Source: Betaproteobacteria bacterium
GTDB taxonomy: Bacteria > Pseudomonadota > Gammaproteobacteria > Burkholderiales > SG8-39
DNA length: 30,628 bases
Assembly (NCBI GenBank): GCA_005884335.1
Contig: VBCJ01000293.1
Location: 1-30,628, forward strand
Direction of reading: 5' to 3'
In this document: in pieces, positions 24,319 to 30,628 of the stretch
How the letters are laid out: every line of letters starts with the position of its first letter
Position numbering within the stretch: the stretch's first letter is position 1
The notes under the pieces: model-generated
Told to the model about the DNA's origin: nothing
What the model saw: the letters and a program-made list of their open reading frames with translations, nothing else
The model's database searches: none
Program-made: the position numbers and the translations under genes

Positions 24319-24649
24319 GGGGCGGAAAAAACGCAGCCTTGCGCGTGGGTCGCGCCAAACGACTTATGCACAGTGCTGCCCGTAAAGCCCCATCTGGCGC
24401 GGAGTTTCGAGGACTTGCCCGGAGAGGTCTGCAATCCGCTGATTTATCAGCTTATTTGAATGCGCTCGGATTTTGAGCAGCGAGAGAATTTCCTTGCAGA
24501 AGTGTGAGTTACAGTAGCGTGAAAGCCTTACTCACACAGTTACTCACACATTCTGTGAAAAACTCGAAAAACCCCAAACAACCAAGCACTTTACCGGCGC
24601 GGCCAGAGATTTCCCTCGAATAGCGCGCCGCGCTCGATACTTAAAAGAA
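24319..24649. other. hemE-priA spacer with DnaA-box-like sequences
   Basis: No gene is supported in this 331-base stretch. It contains a perfect match to the DnaA-box consensus TTATNCACA at 24364-24372 (TTATGCACA). Further right is a cluster of an 11-base element: inverted GTGTGAGTTAC (24502-24512), then direct TTACTCACACA at 24528-24538 and at 24540-24550, then TGTGAAAAAC in inverse orientation (24554-24563). TTACTCACA differs from TTATCCACA by exchange of two neighbouring bases. The region before priA is comparatively AT-rich. Function is unknown: DnaA titration or autoregulation of priA are possible. Confidence 0.6.
24528..24550 (+). repeat. Tandem direct repeat of TTACTCACACA
   Basis: Two perfect 11-base copies start 12 bases apart, with one base between, and lie about 100 bases before the priA ATG. 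An inverted copy matching ten of eleven bases in the core lies at 24502-24512. Confidence 0.85.
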
Positions 24650-26809
24650 ATGATCGTTCGCGTCGCACTCGACGTTCCGCTCCCGAAGTTGTTCGACTAC
24701 CGGGCGGAGGACGCGACCCGAGCAGACATCGGCTGCCGAGTACTGGTGCCTTTCGGCAAGAAACGCCTGGTCGGACTGATCGTCGAGCTCGCCACCGAGT
24801 CCGAGGTGCCGGCATCTCGGCTCCGCGCGGCCGAAAGAATCCTGCGCGAGGTCGCGCCGCTTCGGCGCGAGTGGATGGAACTCGCGAAATTCTGCAGCAA
24901 CTACTATCGGCGCCCGTTGGGCGAGGTCGTCGCTGCCGCTTTGCCGTCGCGGCTGCGCAGCGCCCGGCCCATTCCGGATGCGCCGCGCGACTACGCCCTC
25001 ACGCCCGCAGGAGCCGACGCGCTTGCGGCGATTCCATCGCGGCACCGGCGCCTGCGCGCACTGCTTTCGCGGCTTGCGAAGGGTCGGGCATCCGCATCCG
25101 AACTCGCCGCGCAAGCGAAGGGGGGCCGAAACCTGTTGAGGCGCAGCATTGAAACGGGTTGGATCGCTTCGATCGAGCTGGAGCGCTCCGAGCCCCGTTT
25201 TGTCCATGCGCACGAACTGACCTCCGAGCAGCGGCAGGCGATCAGCATTTTGCGCGGCGGACTGGAGAAATTCCGGGTGAGCCTCCTCTTTGGAGTCACC
25301 GGTAGCGGTAAGACCGAGATCTATCTCCAGCTGATTGCGGAGGTCCTCGCGCGCAGCAAACAAGTCCTGATTCTCGTGCCCGAGATAGCGCTCACTCCCG
25401 CCCTCGAGGCCGCCTTTCGCGACCGATTCCCGGGCGCGTGCATCGTCACGCAGACGAGCGCCATGCCTGAACTGGAGCGCGTCCGCGGATGGCTCCTCGC
25501 CCACAACGGTCGCGCCGACATCGTGCTCGGCACGCGGCTCGCGGTATTTGCGCCGCTCCCCCGTCTAGGGCTGGTCGTGGTCGATGAAGAGCAGGATGCC
25601 TCGTTCAAGCAACGTGAGGGGGTGCGCTATTCGGCACGCGACCTCGCAATCACGCGGGGCCAAATCGCTGGCGTACCGGTCGTGCTGTGCTCGGCCACGC
25701 CTTCGCTGGAAAGCTTCCAACACGCGACTTCGGGCAAATACGAACTCGTGCCCCTAACGCGACGCGCCATCGACCGGGCGGCCTTGCCTGCAATACGCCT
25801 GATCGACACGCGGGTGCATCCGTCCCAAGAGGGAATTGTTCCGCCCCTTCTCGAGGCGCTCGCGGCGCGCCTTGCGCGCGGGGAGCAGTCGCTCGTTTTC
25901 CTCAATCGCCGCGGCTATGCGCCGGCCCTCGCCTGCCCCGCTTGCGGCTGGGTCAAAGGCTGCAGGCGTTGCTCGGCGAACATGGTCGTGCACTTGGCCG
26001 TGCAACGGCTGAATTGCCACCATTGCGGACTGACAGAAGGCATTCCCCGCGCCTGTCCGGAATGCGGTAACCCTGATTTGCAGGCGTTCGGGCGCGGGAC
26101 GCAGCGGATCGAGCTAGTGCTAGGCGAAAGATTTCCGCAAGCGCGCATCCTGCGTGTTGACAGCGACAGCGCGCGTGCGAAGAGTGGGCTCGAAGACCTG
26201 CTCGAGCGCGCCACACACGCCGATATCCTCATCGGCACGCAGATCCTCGCCAAGGGCCACCATTTCGAGCGCTTGACCCTCGCAGGCGTGCTCAACGCCG
26301 ACAGCGGCTTGTTCTCGAGCGACTATCGGGCGAGCGAGCGGACCTTTGCACAGTTGCAGCAGGTCGCCGGACGCGCCGGACGCGCGAATCTGCCAGGCGA
26401 GGTGTTGATCCAGACGCGCTATCCCGAGCATCCTCTGTACCAGTCGCTTGTGCGCCATGACTACAGGGGGTTTGCCAGGAGCGTGCTCGCGGAGCGCCGG
26501 GAGGCCGGGTTTCCGCCCTTCGTTTTCGAAGCGGCTCTGCGCGCGGAAAGCCACGACGCGCTTCGCGCGCAGCGCTTTCTTCGGTCAGCCATCGACCAGT
26601 CACCGCGAGGGAGCGCCTCGATCACCGTGTTCGATCCGGCGCCAATGTCGCTCGCGCGGCTCGCGGGCATGGAGCGTGCGCAGGTACTCGTGCAGTCGCG
26701 CTCTCGGTCGCGCCTGCAAGCGTTCCTCGCGGAATGGAGCGACTCGCTGTACCGCACGCCCGCGCACGGGGTGCGCTGGCATCTGGACGTGGACCCGATA
26801 GAGTTTTGA
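24650..26809 (+). CDS. priA: Primosomal replication protein N' (PriA helicase)
   Basis: The 719-residue protein has full PriA layout. The N-terminal 3'-DNA-binding domain begins MIVRVALDVPLPKLFDY. The helicase core has Walker A GVTGSGKT (215-222), DEEQ box (312-315) and motif VI QVAGRAGR (571-578). The zinc-binding insert has all eight Cys: 429, 432, 438, 441, 456, 459, 469 and 472. PriA recognises abandoned or D-loop forks and loads the replisome through PriB/DnaT/DnaC. The ATG is preceded by AAAAGAA, a weak ribosome site. It follows a spacer with DnaA-box-like repeats and converges on the bTHX gene with 13 bases between them. Confidence 0.96.
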   Translation: MIVRVALDVPLPKLFDYRAEDATRADIGCRVLVPFGKKRLVGLIVELATESEVPASRLRAAERILREVAPLRREWMELAKFCSNYYRRPLGEVVAAALPSRLRSARPIPDAPRDYALTPAGADALAAIPSRHRRLRALLSRLAKGRASASELAAQAKGGRNLLRRSIETGWIASIELERSEPRFVHAHELTSEQRQAISILRGGLEKFRVSLLFGVTGSGKTEIYLQLIAEVLARSKQVLILVPEIALTPALEAAFRDRFPGACIVTQTSAMPELERVRGWLLAHNGRADIVLGTRLAVFAPLPRLGLVVVDEEQDASFKQREGVRYSARDLAITRGQIAGVPVVLCSATPSLESFQHATSGKYELVPLTRRAIDRAALPAIRLIDTRVHPSQEGIVPPLLEALAARLARGEQSLVFLNRRGYAPALACPACGWVKGCRRCSANMVVHLAVQRLNCHHCGLTEGIPRACPECGNPDLQAFGRGTQRIELVLGERFPQARILRVDSDSARAKSGLEDLLERATHADILIGTQILAKGHHFERLTLAGVLNADSGLFSSDYRASERTFAQLQQVAGRAGRANLPGEVLIQTRYPEHPLYQSLVRHDYRGFARSVLAERREAGFPPFVFEAALRAESHDALRAQRFLRSAIDQSPRGSASITVFDPAPMSLARLAGMERAQVLVQSRSRSRLQAFLAEWSDSLYRTPAHGVRWHLDVDPIEF

Positions 26810-26822
26810 CTGCCTGCGGAAA

Positions 26823-26927
26823 TCAGGCGGGTTTCTTCGCCGGTTTTTTCGCCTTGCGCGGCCGGGTCTTGCCGTGCGATCCCTTGAAGACCTTGCCGCG
26901 GAATGTGCGTTTATCGCCTTTGCCCAA
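26823..26927 (-). CDS. Ribosomal small-subunit protein bTHX (TTG start)
   Basis: The 34-residue product begins (M)GKGDKRTFRGKVFKG, then SHGKTRPRKAKK and a PAKKPA tail. This is the pattern of the THX family, short basic proteins in the head of the 30S subunit of some bacteria. The start is a TTG at 26927-26925 with GGAG 7 bases before it; no ATG is in frame at that point, and a longer open frame upstream antiparallel to argS has no homology that I recognise. The tail repeats KKPA twice and is likely disordered. The gene is convergent to priA and divergent from argS. TTG and small size make it easy to miss. Confidence 0.82.
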   Translation of the reverse strand: MGKGDKRTFRGKVFKGSHGKTRPRKAKKPAKKPA

Positions 26928-27001
26928 GTTCGAACTCCATATCGGAAGGTTGAGGCAGACGTATTCTACCTTTGCACGGCCGGCGATGATCAAGGCCCGC
27001 G

Positions 27002-27007
27002 TATAAT
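27002..27007 (+). promoter_or_regulatory. -10 box of argS (TATAAT)
   Basis: A perfect TATAAT ends 11 bases before the argS ATG at 27019, so the 5' leader would be only about 4-6 bases. No good -35 hexamer is visible 16-18 bases upstream. The spacer is shared with the divergent bTHX gene. Confidence 0.55.
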
Positions 27008-27018
27008 ACGGCCCGTCG

Positions 27019-28722
27019 ATGTCCGCCGAGGTCAAATCCCACCTCACCGAGTTGCTCACCCGTGCGCTCGCCAAGGTCGCTCCGCAGCAGCCGGGTTCGC
27101 TGATTTCTCTGGAACGGCCCAAGCAGGCGCAGCACGGCGACTTTTCCAGCCCGGCGGCCATGCAGCTCGCTCGTGCGCTGAAACGCAATCCGCGGGAGCT
27201 TGCGCTCGAGCTCGTCGCGGCGCTGCCGCCCTCAGAATGGCTCGAGCGCGCCGAAGTCGCGGGCAGTGGGTTCATCAACCTGCGCGTGCGCCCCGCGGCC
27301 AAGCAGCATATCGTCAAGACCATTCTCGCGGAAGGCGACCGCTACGGTCGCGCTGACCGCGCCGGCGGCCGGCCGGTGATGGTGGAGTTCGTATCGGCCA
27401 ATCCCACGGGCCCGCTCCACGTCGGGCACGGCAGGCAGGCGGCCCTCGGGGACGCGATCGGGGCTCTGCTCGAATCGCAGGGCTGGCGCGTGACGCGGGA
27501 GTTCTACTACAACGACGCGGGCGCGCAGATCCGCAATCTGGGACTCTCCGTACAGGCTCGGATTCGAGAAAAACTCGGCGTGCGGGCGGAATTTCCCGCC
27601 GACGGCTATCACGGCGACTATGTGCGCGAGATCGCCGAAAAATACCTCGACGCGGGAAACACCGACGGCGAGGATTTGGAAGCCGTGACCCGCTTTGCGG
27701 TAGCCGAACTTCGGCGCGAGCAGGATCTCGATCTTCAGGCTTTCGGCGTGCGCTTCGACAGCTATTATCTGGAATCCTCGCTTTACCGGGACGGGCGCGT
27801 TCAGAAAGCGGTTCAGGCGCTCATCGATTCGGGCAAGGCCTTCGAGCAGGACGGCGCTCTCTGGCTCAAGACCACGGAGTACGGCGACGACAAGGACCGC
27901 GTCATGCGCAAATCGGACGGCGCCTATACCTACTTCGTGCCCGACGTCGCCTACCATATTGCGAAGTGGGAGCGCGGCTTCACCCGAGCCATCAACATCC
28001 AGGGATCCGACCACCACAGCACGGTGACGCGGGTGCGAGCCGGGTTGCAAGCGGCATCGGCGAAGTGGGAGCGGCGGATTCCGCAGGGCTATCCCGACTA
28101 CGTGCTGCACAAGATGGTCACGGTAATGAAGGGCGGCGAGGAGATGAAGATCTCCAAGCGCGCCGGCTCCTACGTTACGCTTCGCGAGCTGATCGACGAG
28201 GTCGGACGGGACGCAGTGCGGTTCTTCCTGCTTTCGCGCAAGGCCGACGCGGATTTCGTGTTCGACATCGATCTCGCCAAATCGCAATCCGAAGAGAATC
28301 CCGTCTATTACGTGCAGTACGCGCACGCCCGGATCTGCTCGGTGCTGGAACAATGGAGAACGCAGTTCGGTGGCGAGGACCGTGCTTTTCCGGTCACGAG
28401 CGCACTGAATGCCGCGAATTTTGATTCCCTCAGGAACGTCGACCTCGGGCCGCTCGGCGGCGCACGCGAGCTTGCGCTTCTGCAACGATTGGGCGAGTAC
28501 GCGGAAATCCTGGAAAACGCCGCGGCGGAGCTCGCTCCGCACCAGATTGTGTTTTATCTTCGCGAGCTGGCGGGTGAATTTCACAGTTACTATAATGCCG
28601 AACGCATCCTGGTCGCCGAGGCGCCGCTGCGATCGGCGCGTCTGGCTCTGTGCCTTGCCGTGCGCCAAGTGCTTCGCAACGGGCTTTCGTTGCTGGGCGT
28701 CAGCCAGCCCGAGAAAATGTGA
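27019..28722 (+). CDS. argS: Arginyl-tRNA synthetase
   Basis: The 567-residue class I synthetase has the ArgRS Add-1 domain at the N-terminus (to about residue 100), [20 protein letters not shown] with the HVGH form of HIGH at 134-137, and [12 protein letters not shown] near 375-386 in the KMSKS position. The anticodon-binding DALR domain ends the protein ([24 protein letters not shown]). It charges tRNA-Arg in the cytosol and needs the tRNA for arginine activation. The last residues before the stop, QPEKM, are typical. The start has no ribosome site; the promoter -10 lies 11 bases upstream. The SPOR-domain gene follows after 14 bases. Confidence 0.96.
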   Translation: MSAEVKSHLTELLTRALAKVAPQQPGSLISLERPKQAQHGDFSSPAAMQLARALKRNPRELALELVAALPPSEWLERAEVAGSGFINLRVRPAAKQHIVKTILAEGDRYGRADRAGGRPVMVEFVSANPTGPLHVGHGRQAALGDAIGALLESQGWRVTREFYYNDAGAQIRNLGLSVQARIREKLGVRAEFPADGYHGDYVREIAEKYLDAGNTDGEDLEAVTRFAVAELRREQDLDLQAFGVRFDSYYLESSLYRDGRVQKAVQALIDSGKAFEQDGALWLKTTEYGDDKDRVMRKSDGAYTYFVPDVAYHIAKWERGFTRAINIQGSDHHSTVTRVRAGLQAASAKWERRIPQGYPDYVLHKMVTVMKGGEEMKISKRAGSYVTLRELIDEVGRDAVRFFLLSRKADADFVFDIDLAKSQSEENPVYYVQYAHARICSVLEQWRTQFGGEDRAFPVTSALNAANFDSLRNVDLGPLGGARELALLQRLGEYAEILENAAAELAPHQIVFYLRELAGEFHSYYNAERILVAEAPLRSARLALCLAVRQVLRNGLSLLGVSQPEKM

Positions 28723-28736
28723 CGCCTTACCCCTCT

Positions 28737-29321
28737 ATGAGTTTCGACTACAAGCAAATACCCCGATCCAGACCGGACTTCTCCGGCAGTTTTTTGATCG
28801 GCCTTTTTTTCGGTTTTCTGCTGGGTCTGGGCGTAGCGGCCGGAATCGCGATCTATTTCTTCAAGACGCCCATTCCGTTCGCCGACAAGCCGCGGGCGGC
28901 GGACAAAGCTCCGCTCGTCGATCAGAAACTGCCTGAGCCACCCAAATCGGCCAAGGCGGAGGACAAGCCTCGCTTCGATTTCTACCGGATCCTCCCCGGA
29001 AAAGAGGAGCCGGTCACCGAACGCCAGATGCGGGAGGCGGCCAAGCAAGCCGGCAAGCCCGGCGCACCCAAGGACAGCTATTTCCTTCAGGCCGGCTCGT
29101 TCCAGAACCCGGCCGATGCGGACAACCTCAAGGCAAGGCTGGCGTTGATGGGCCTGGAAGCGAGCGTCGAGCCGGCCAATCTCGCCGAAAAAGGCGTGTG
29201 GTATCGAGTCCGGCTCGGGCCCTACACCCGCGTGGACGAGATCAACCGTGTCCGGCAGCAGCTGACGCAGAACGGAGTGGACGCGTCGCTTGTCAGAATC
29301 ACCGAAGTCGCCAAGAATTGA
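28737..29321 (+). CDS. SPOR-domain membrane protein
   Basis: I place the start at the ATG at 28737; the frame is open upstream inside argS. The 194-residue product has a short cytoplasmic N-terminus (MSFDYKQIPRSRPD), one transmembrane helix (about 18-42), a Pro/Lys/Ala-rich linker (about 50-110) and a C-terminal SPOR domain (about 116-190: YFLQAGSFQNPADADNLKARL ... VWYRVRLGPYTRVDEINRVR). SPOR domains bind denuded septal peptidoglycan, so the protein should locate to the division site with its domain in the periplasm, as FtsN does. It is shorter than FtsN; argS-SPOR-dsbA order is frequent in betaproteobacteria. Function beyond septal targeting is not shown. Confidence 0.9.
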   Translation: MSFDYKQIPRSRPDFSGSFLIGLFFGFLLGLGVAAGIAIYFFKTPIPFADKPRAADKAPLVDQKLPEPPKSAKAEDKPRFDFYRILPGKEEPVTERQMREAAKQAGKPGAPKDSYFLQAGSFQNPADADNLKARLALMGLEASVEPANLAEKGVWYRVRLGPYTRVDEINRVRQQLTQNGVDASLVRITEVAKN

Positions 29322-29344
29322 ATCAGCACCCAAGGAGAAGCCCC

Positions 29345-29992
29345 ATGGTTTTTCGTTTGCTGAGCGTCTTTTCCGGCCTGTTCCTCGTCCTTGCCGCGTA
29401 CGCTCAGGGTTCGCCCGTCGAGGGCGTCGATTACATCGAATTGAAGCCCCCACAGGGGGTCGAGTCCTCGAGCAAGATCGAAGTGCTCGAATTTTTCTGG
29501 TACCGCTGCCCGCACTGCTACGCTCTGGAGCCCGACCTCGAATCCTGGGCGAAGCGACTGCCGCGCGACGTGCAGTTCAAGCGCTTGCCGGGAATTCTGA
29601 ACGACGACTGGGCCGTCGATGCCCGGATTTTCTACACTCTGGAGGCCATCGGAGAGCTCGAGCGGCTGCATAGACCTTTGTTCGACACCATCCACCTGCA
29701 GGGCGGGGTGAGGCTGCGCGGCGACGCCTTCGCCAAATGGGTCGCGGACTGGCTCGCGAAGCAGAACGTGGACATGGCCAAATACGACGCCGCTTTCCGC
29801 TCGTTCACGGTCGAGAGCAAGCTGCGTCGTGCGTCGCAGATGGGCCGCGCCTACCGACTCGACGGAGTACCGACTCTAGCCGTGCAGGGCCGCTACCTCG
29901 TCGTCGCGAGCACATCGCGCAAGGCGATGCTCGCCACCGCCGACTTTCTCATCGGAGAAACCCGCAAGCAACTCGCAAAAGCAAAGCCCTAG
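29345..29992 (+). CDS. dsbA: Thiol:disulfide interchange protein DsbA
   Basis: AAGGAG stands 8 bases before the ATG at 29345, so I prefer this over longer open frames. The 215-residue protein has a signal peptide (residues 1-20, ending AYA before Gln) and a thioredoxin fold with the DsbA helical insert. The active site is C55-P-H-C58 in FFWYRCPHCYALEPDL, the canonical DsbA dipeptide. The cis-Pro loop reads GVPT. DsbA oxidises Cys pairs in newly exported proteins and is reoxidised by DsbB. It follows the SPOR gene by 23 bases and precedes a second DsbA-like gene by 22 bases, so the three are likely one transcript with argS. Confidence 0.93.
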   Translation: MVFRLLSVFSGLFLVLAAYAQGSPVEGVDYIELKPPQGVESSSKIEVLEFFWYRCPHCYALEPDLESWAKRLPRDVQFKRLPGILNDDWAVDARIFYTLEAIGELERLHRPLFDTIHLQGGVRLRGDAFAKWVADWLAKQNVDMAKYDAAFRSFTVESKLRRASQMGRAYRLDGVPTLAVQGRYLVVASTSRKAMLATADFLIGETRKQLAKAKP

Positions 29993-30014
29993 CGTGGCGC
30001 TTGCGCTCGAGCGA

Positions 30015-30628
30015 ATGAAACTGCGAAGCCGCTTGGAGAAATGGCTGTTCGCGTCGGCGTTCGCTCTGCTCGCCGGGACCGCATCGTCCCAGATCCAGCT
30101 GGGCCGCGAATTCCAACGCATCGAACCTCAGCGCCCCGTCGCCGAGGGCGGACGCATCGAAGTGATCGAATTCTTCTACTACGGCTGCCCGGTCTGCTAT
30201 GAAACCCAGCCGTTTCTTTCCCGCTGGCTCGGCACCACACCTGAGTATGTCGCAATCCGTCGCGTGCCGGCGCTTTCCACGGAAGCGTGGGAGCCTTTCG
30301 CGAAACTGTTCTATACCCTCGAAACGCTGGGACAGGTCGGCCGACTTCACTGGCCGGTCTACGACCATTTTCACTTCGAAAACGTAAAGCTCAACGACGA
30401 GAAAATCATGGTCGACTGGGTGGCGCGTAACGGCATCGAGCGGCAAAAATTCGTGGAGACTTACGGCTCCTCGGGAGTCGCGGCCAAGATCGCGCAGGCG
30501 CGCGAGCTGCTGAAGGCCTACGATGTGCGCGGGGTGCCGACGTTCATCGTCGACGGAAAGTTCCTTACTTCGGCACGCCTGGCGGGCGGCACCGAACAGG
30601 TCGTCCAGGTCGTCGACCATCTGGTCAA
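30015..30628 (+). CDS. Second DsbA-family protein (partial, C-terminus beyond window)
   Basis: The frame is open from the ATG at 30015 to the right edge, with 204 complete codons; a GTG at 29994 is an alternative start. A signal peptide is present (LEKWLFASAFALLAGTASS). The active site is C58-P-V-C61 in EFFYYGCPVCYETQ, different from the CPHC of the upstream DsbA. The cis-Pro loop is GVPT (VRGVPTFIVDGKF). Similarity to the upstream protein along the whole visible part (IEV-EFF, LFYTLE-LG, RLH-P) shows tandem paralogues. It is probably a periplasmic dithiol oxidase or a specialised partner. The missing part is only the last residues. Confidence 0.88.
   Translation, partial: MKLRSRLEKWLFASAFALLAGTASSQIQLGREFQRIEPQRPVAEGGRIEVIEFFYYGCPVCYETQPFLSRWLGTTPEYVAIRRVPALSTEAWEPFAKLFYTLETLGQVGRLHWPVYDHFHFENVKLNDEKIMVDWVARNGIERQKFVETYGSSGVAAKIAQARELLKAYDVRGVPTFIVDGKFLTSARLAGGTEQVVQVVDHLV

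Noticed and set aside
24502..24550. CRISPR-like or plasmid iteron array
   Set aside because: There are only three 11-base copies, with 1-15 base gaps, no cas or rep gene nearby, and they resemble DnaA boxes.
24319..24649. Chromosomal origin of replication
   Set aside because: Only one box fits the DnaA consensus, there is no dnaA/dnaN nearby and no clear AT-rich unwinding tract, so I report sites but not an origin.
26812..26828. Terminator between priA and bTHX (GCCTG/CAGGC)
   Set aside because: The stem is only 5 bases, with no clear U-run on either strand, and it overlaps the bTHX stop codon.
27232..28668. Long open frame (478 codons) on the minus strand inside argS
   Set aside because: It lies fully antisense to an unmistakable argS; the translation has no recognisable motif. 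GC-rich codon bias removes stops from the antisense frame.

Overview
This window is a GC-rich proteobacterial chromosome segment, most likely from a betaproteobacterium. The clearest evidence is gene order on the right: a small coiled-coil gene, zapA, 6S RNA and an EVE-domain gene, then hemE, priA, a tiny bTHX ribosomal protein gene, argS, a SPOR-domain gene and dsbA. The outer-membrane and LPS genes (msbA, GT9 heptosyltransferases, btuB) show a Gram-negative cell. Taxonomy here is inference; no rRNA gene or other marker is present.

Left third (about 1-8.7 kb): a partial zinc-ribbon methyltransferase points left. Seven plus-strand genes with very short gaps or overlaps follow: a GT2 glycosyltransferase, a PglA-like GT4, and PglC-, PglD-, PglE- and PglF-like proteins. 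Together PglF, PglE and PglD are the complete set for making UDP-N,N'-diacetylbacillosamine; PglC would load it on undecaprenyl phosphate and the GT4 and GT2 would extend it. The last gene is a second, unrelated (WecA/MraY-type) lipid-carrier phosphosugar transferase. No PglB oligosaccharyltransferase or flippase is in the window, so the final acceptor (O-antigen, exopolysaccharide or glycoprotein) is open.

Middle (about 8.7-21.9 kb): ten genes all read on the minus strand. In transcription order they are btuB, a GT9 heptosyltransferase, btuF, a WaaG-like GT4, msbA, a GT4, a GT9, a Wzy/WaaL-type polymerase or ligase, a GT4 and a GT9. This is an LPS core/O-antigen assembly and export block into which B12 uptake genes are interleaved. 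A long cobalamin riboswitch with an extended hairpin arm precedes btuB, so B12 controls at least the head of the block.

Right third (about 21.9-30.6 kb): ordinary housekeeping genes on the plus strand apart from bTHX. Points of note are the 6S RNA gene with its own terminator, promoter -10 boxes lying almost on the start codons of the zapB-like gene and argS (possible leaderless mRNAs), a hemE-priA spacer with one perfect DnaA-box match and repeated DnaA-box-like sequences, a bTHX gene with a TTG start that is easy to miss, and two tandem DsbA paralogues with different active-site dipeptides, the second cut by the window edge.

I found no insertion sequence, tRNA, rRNA, CRISPR array or phage gene. 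The best candidates for something less described are the architecture of the riboswitch and its link to LPS genes, the bacillosamine cassette with two initiating transferases, and the DnaA-like repeat cluster.
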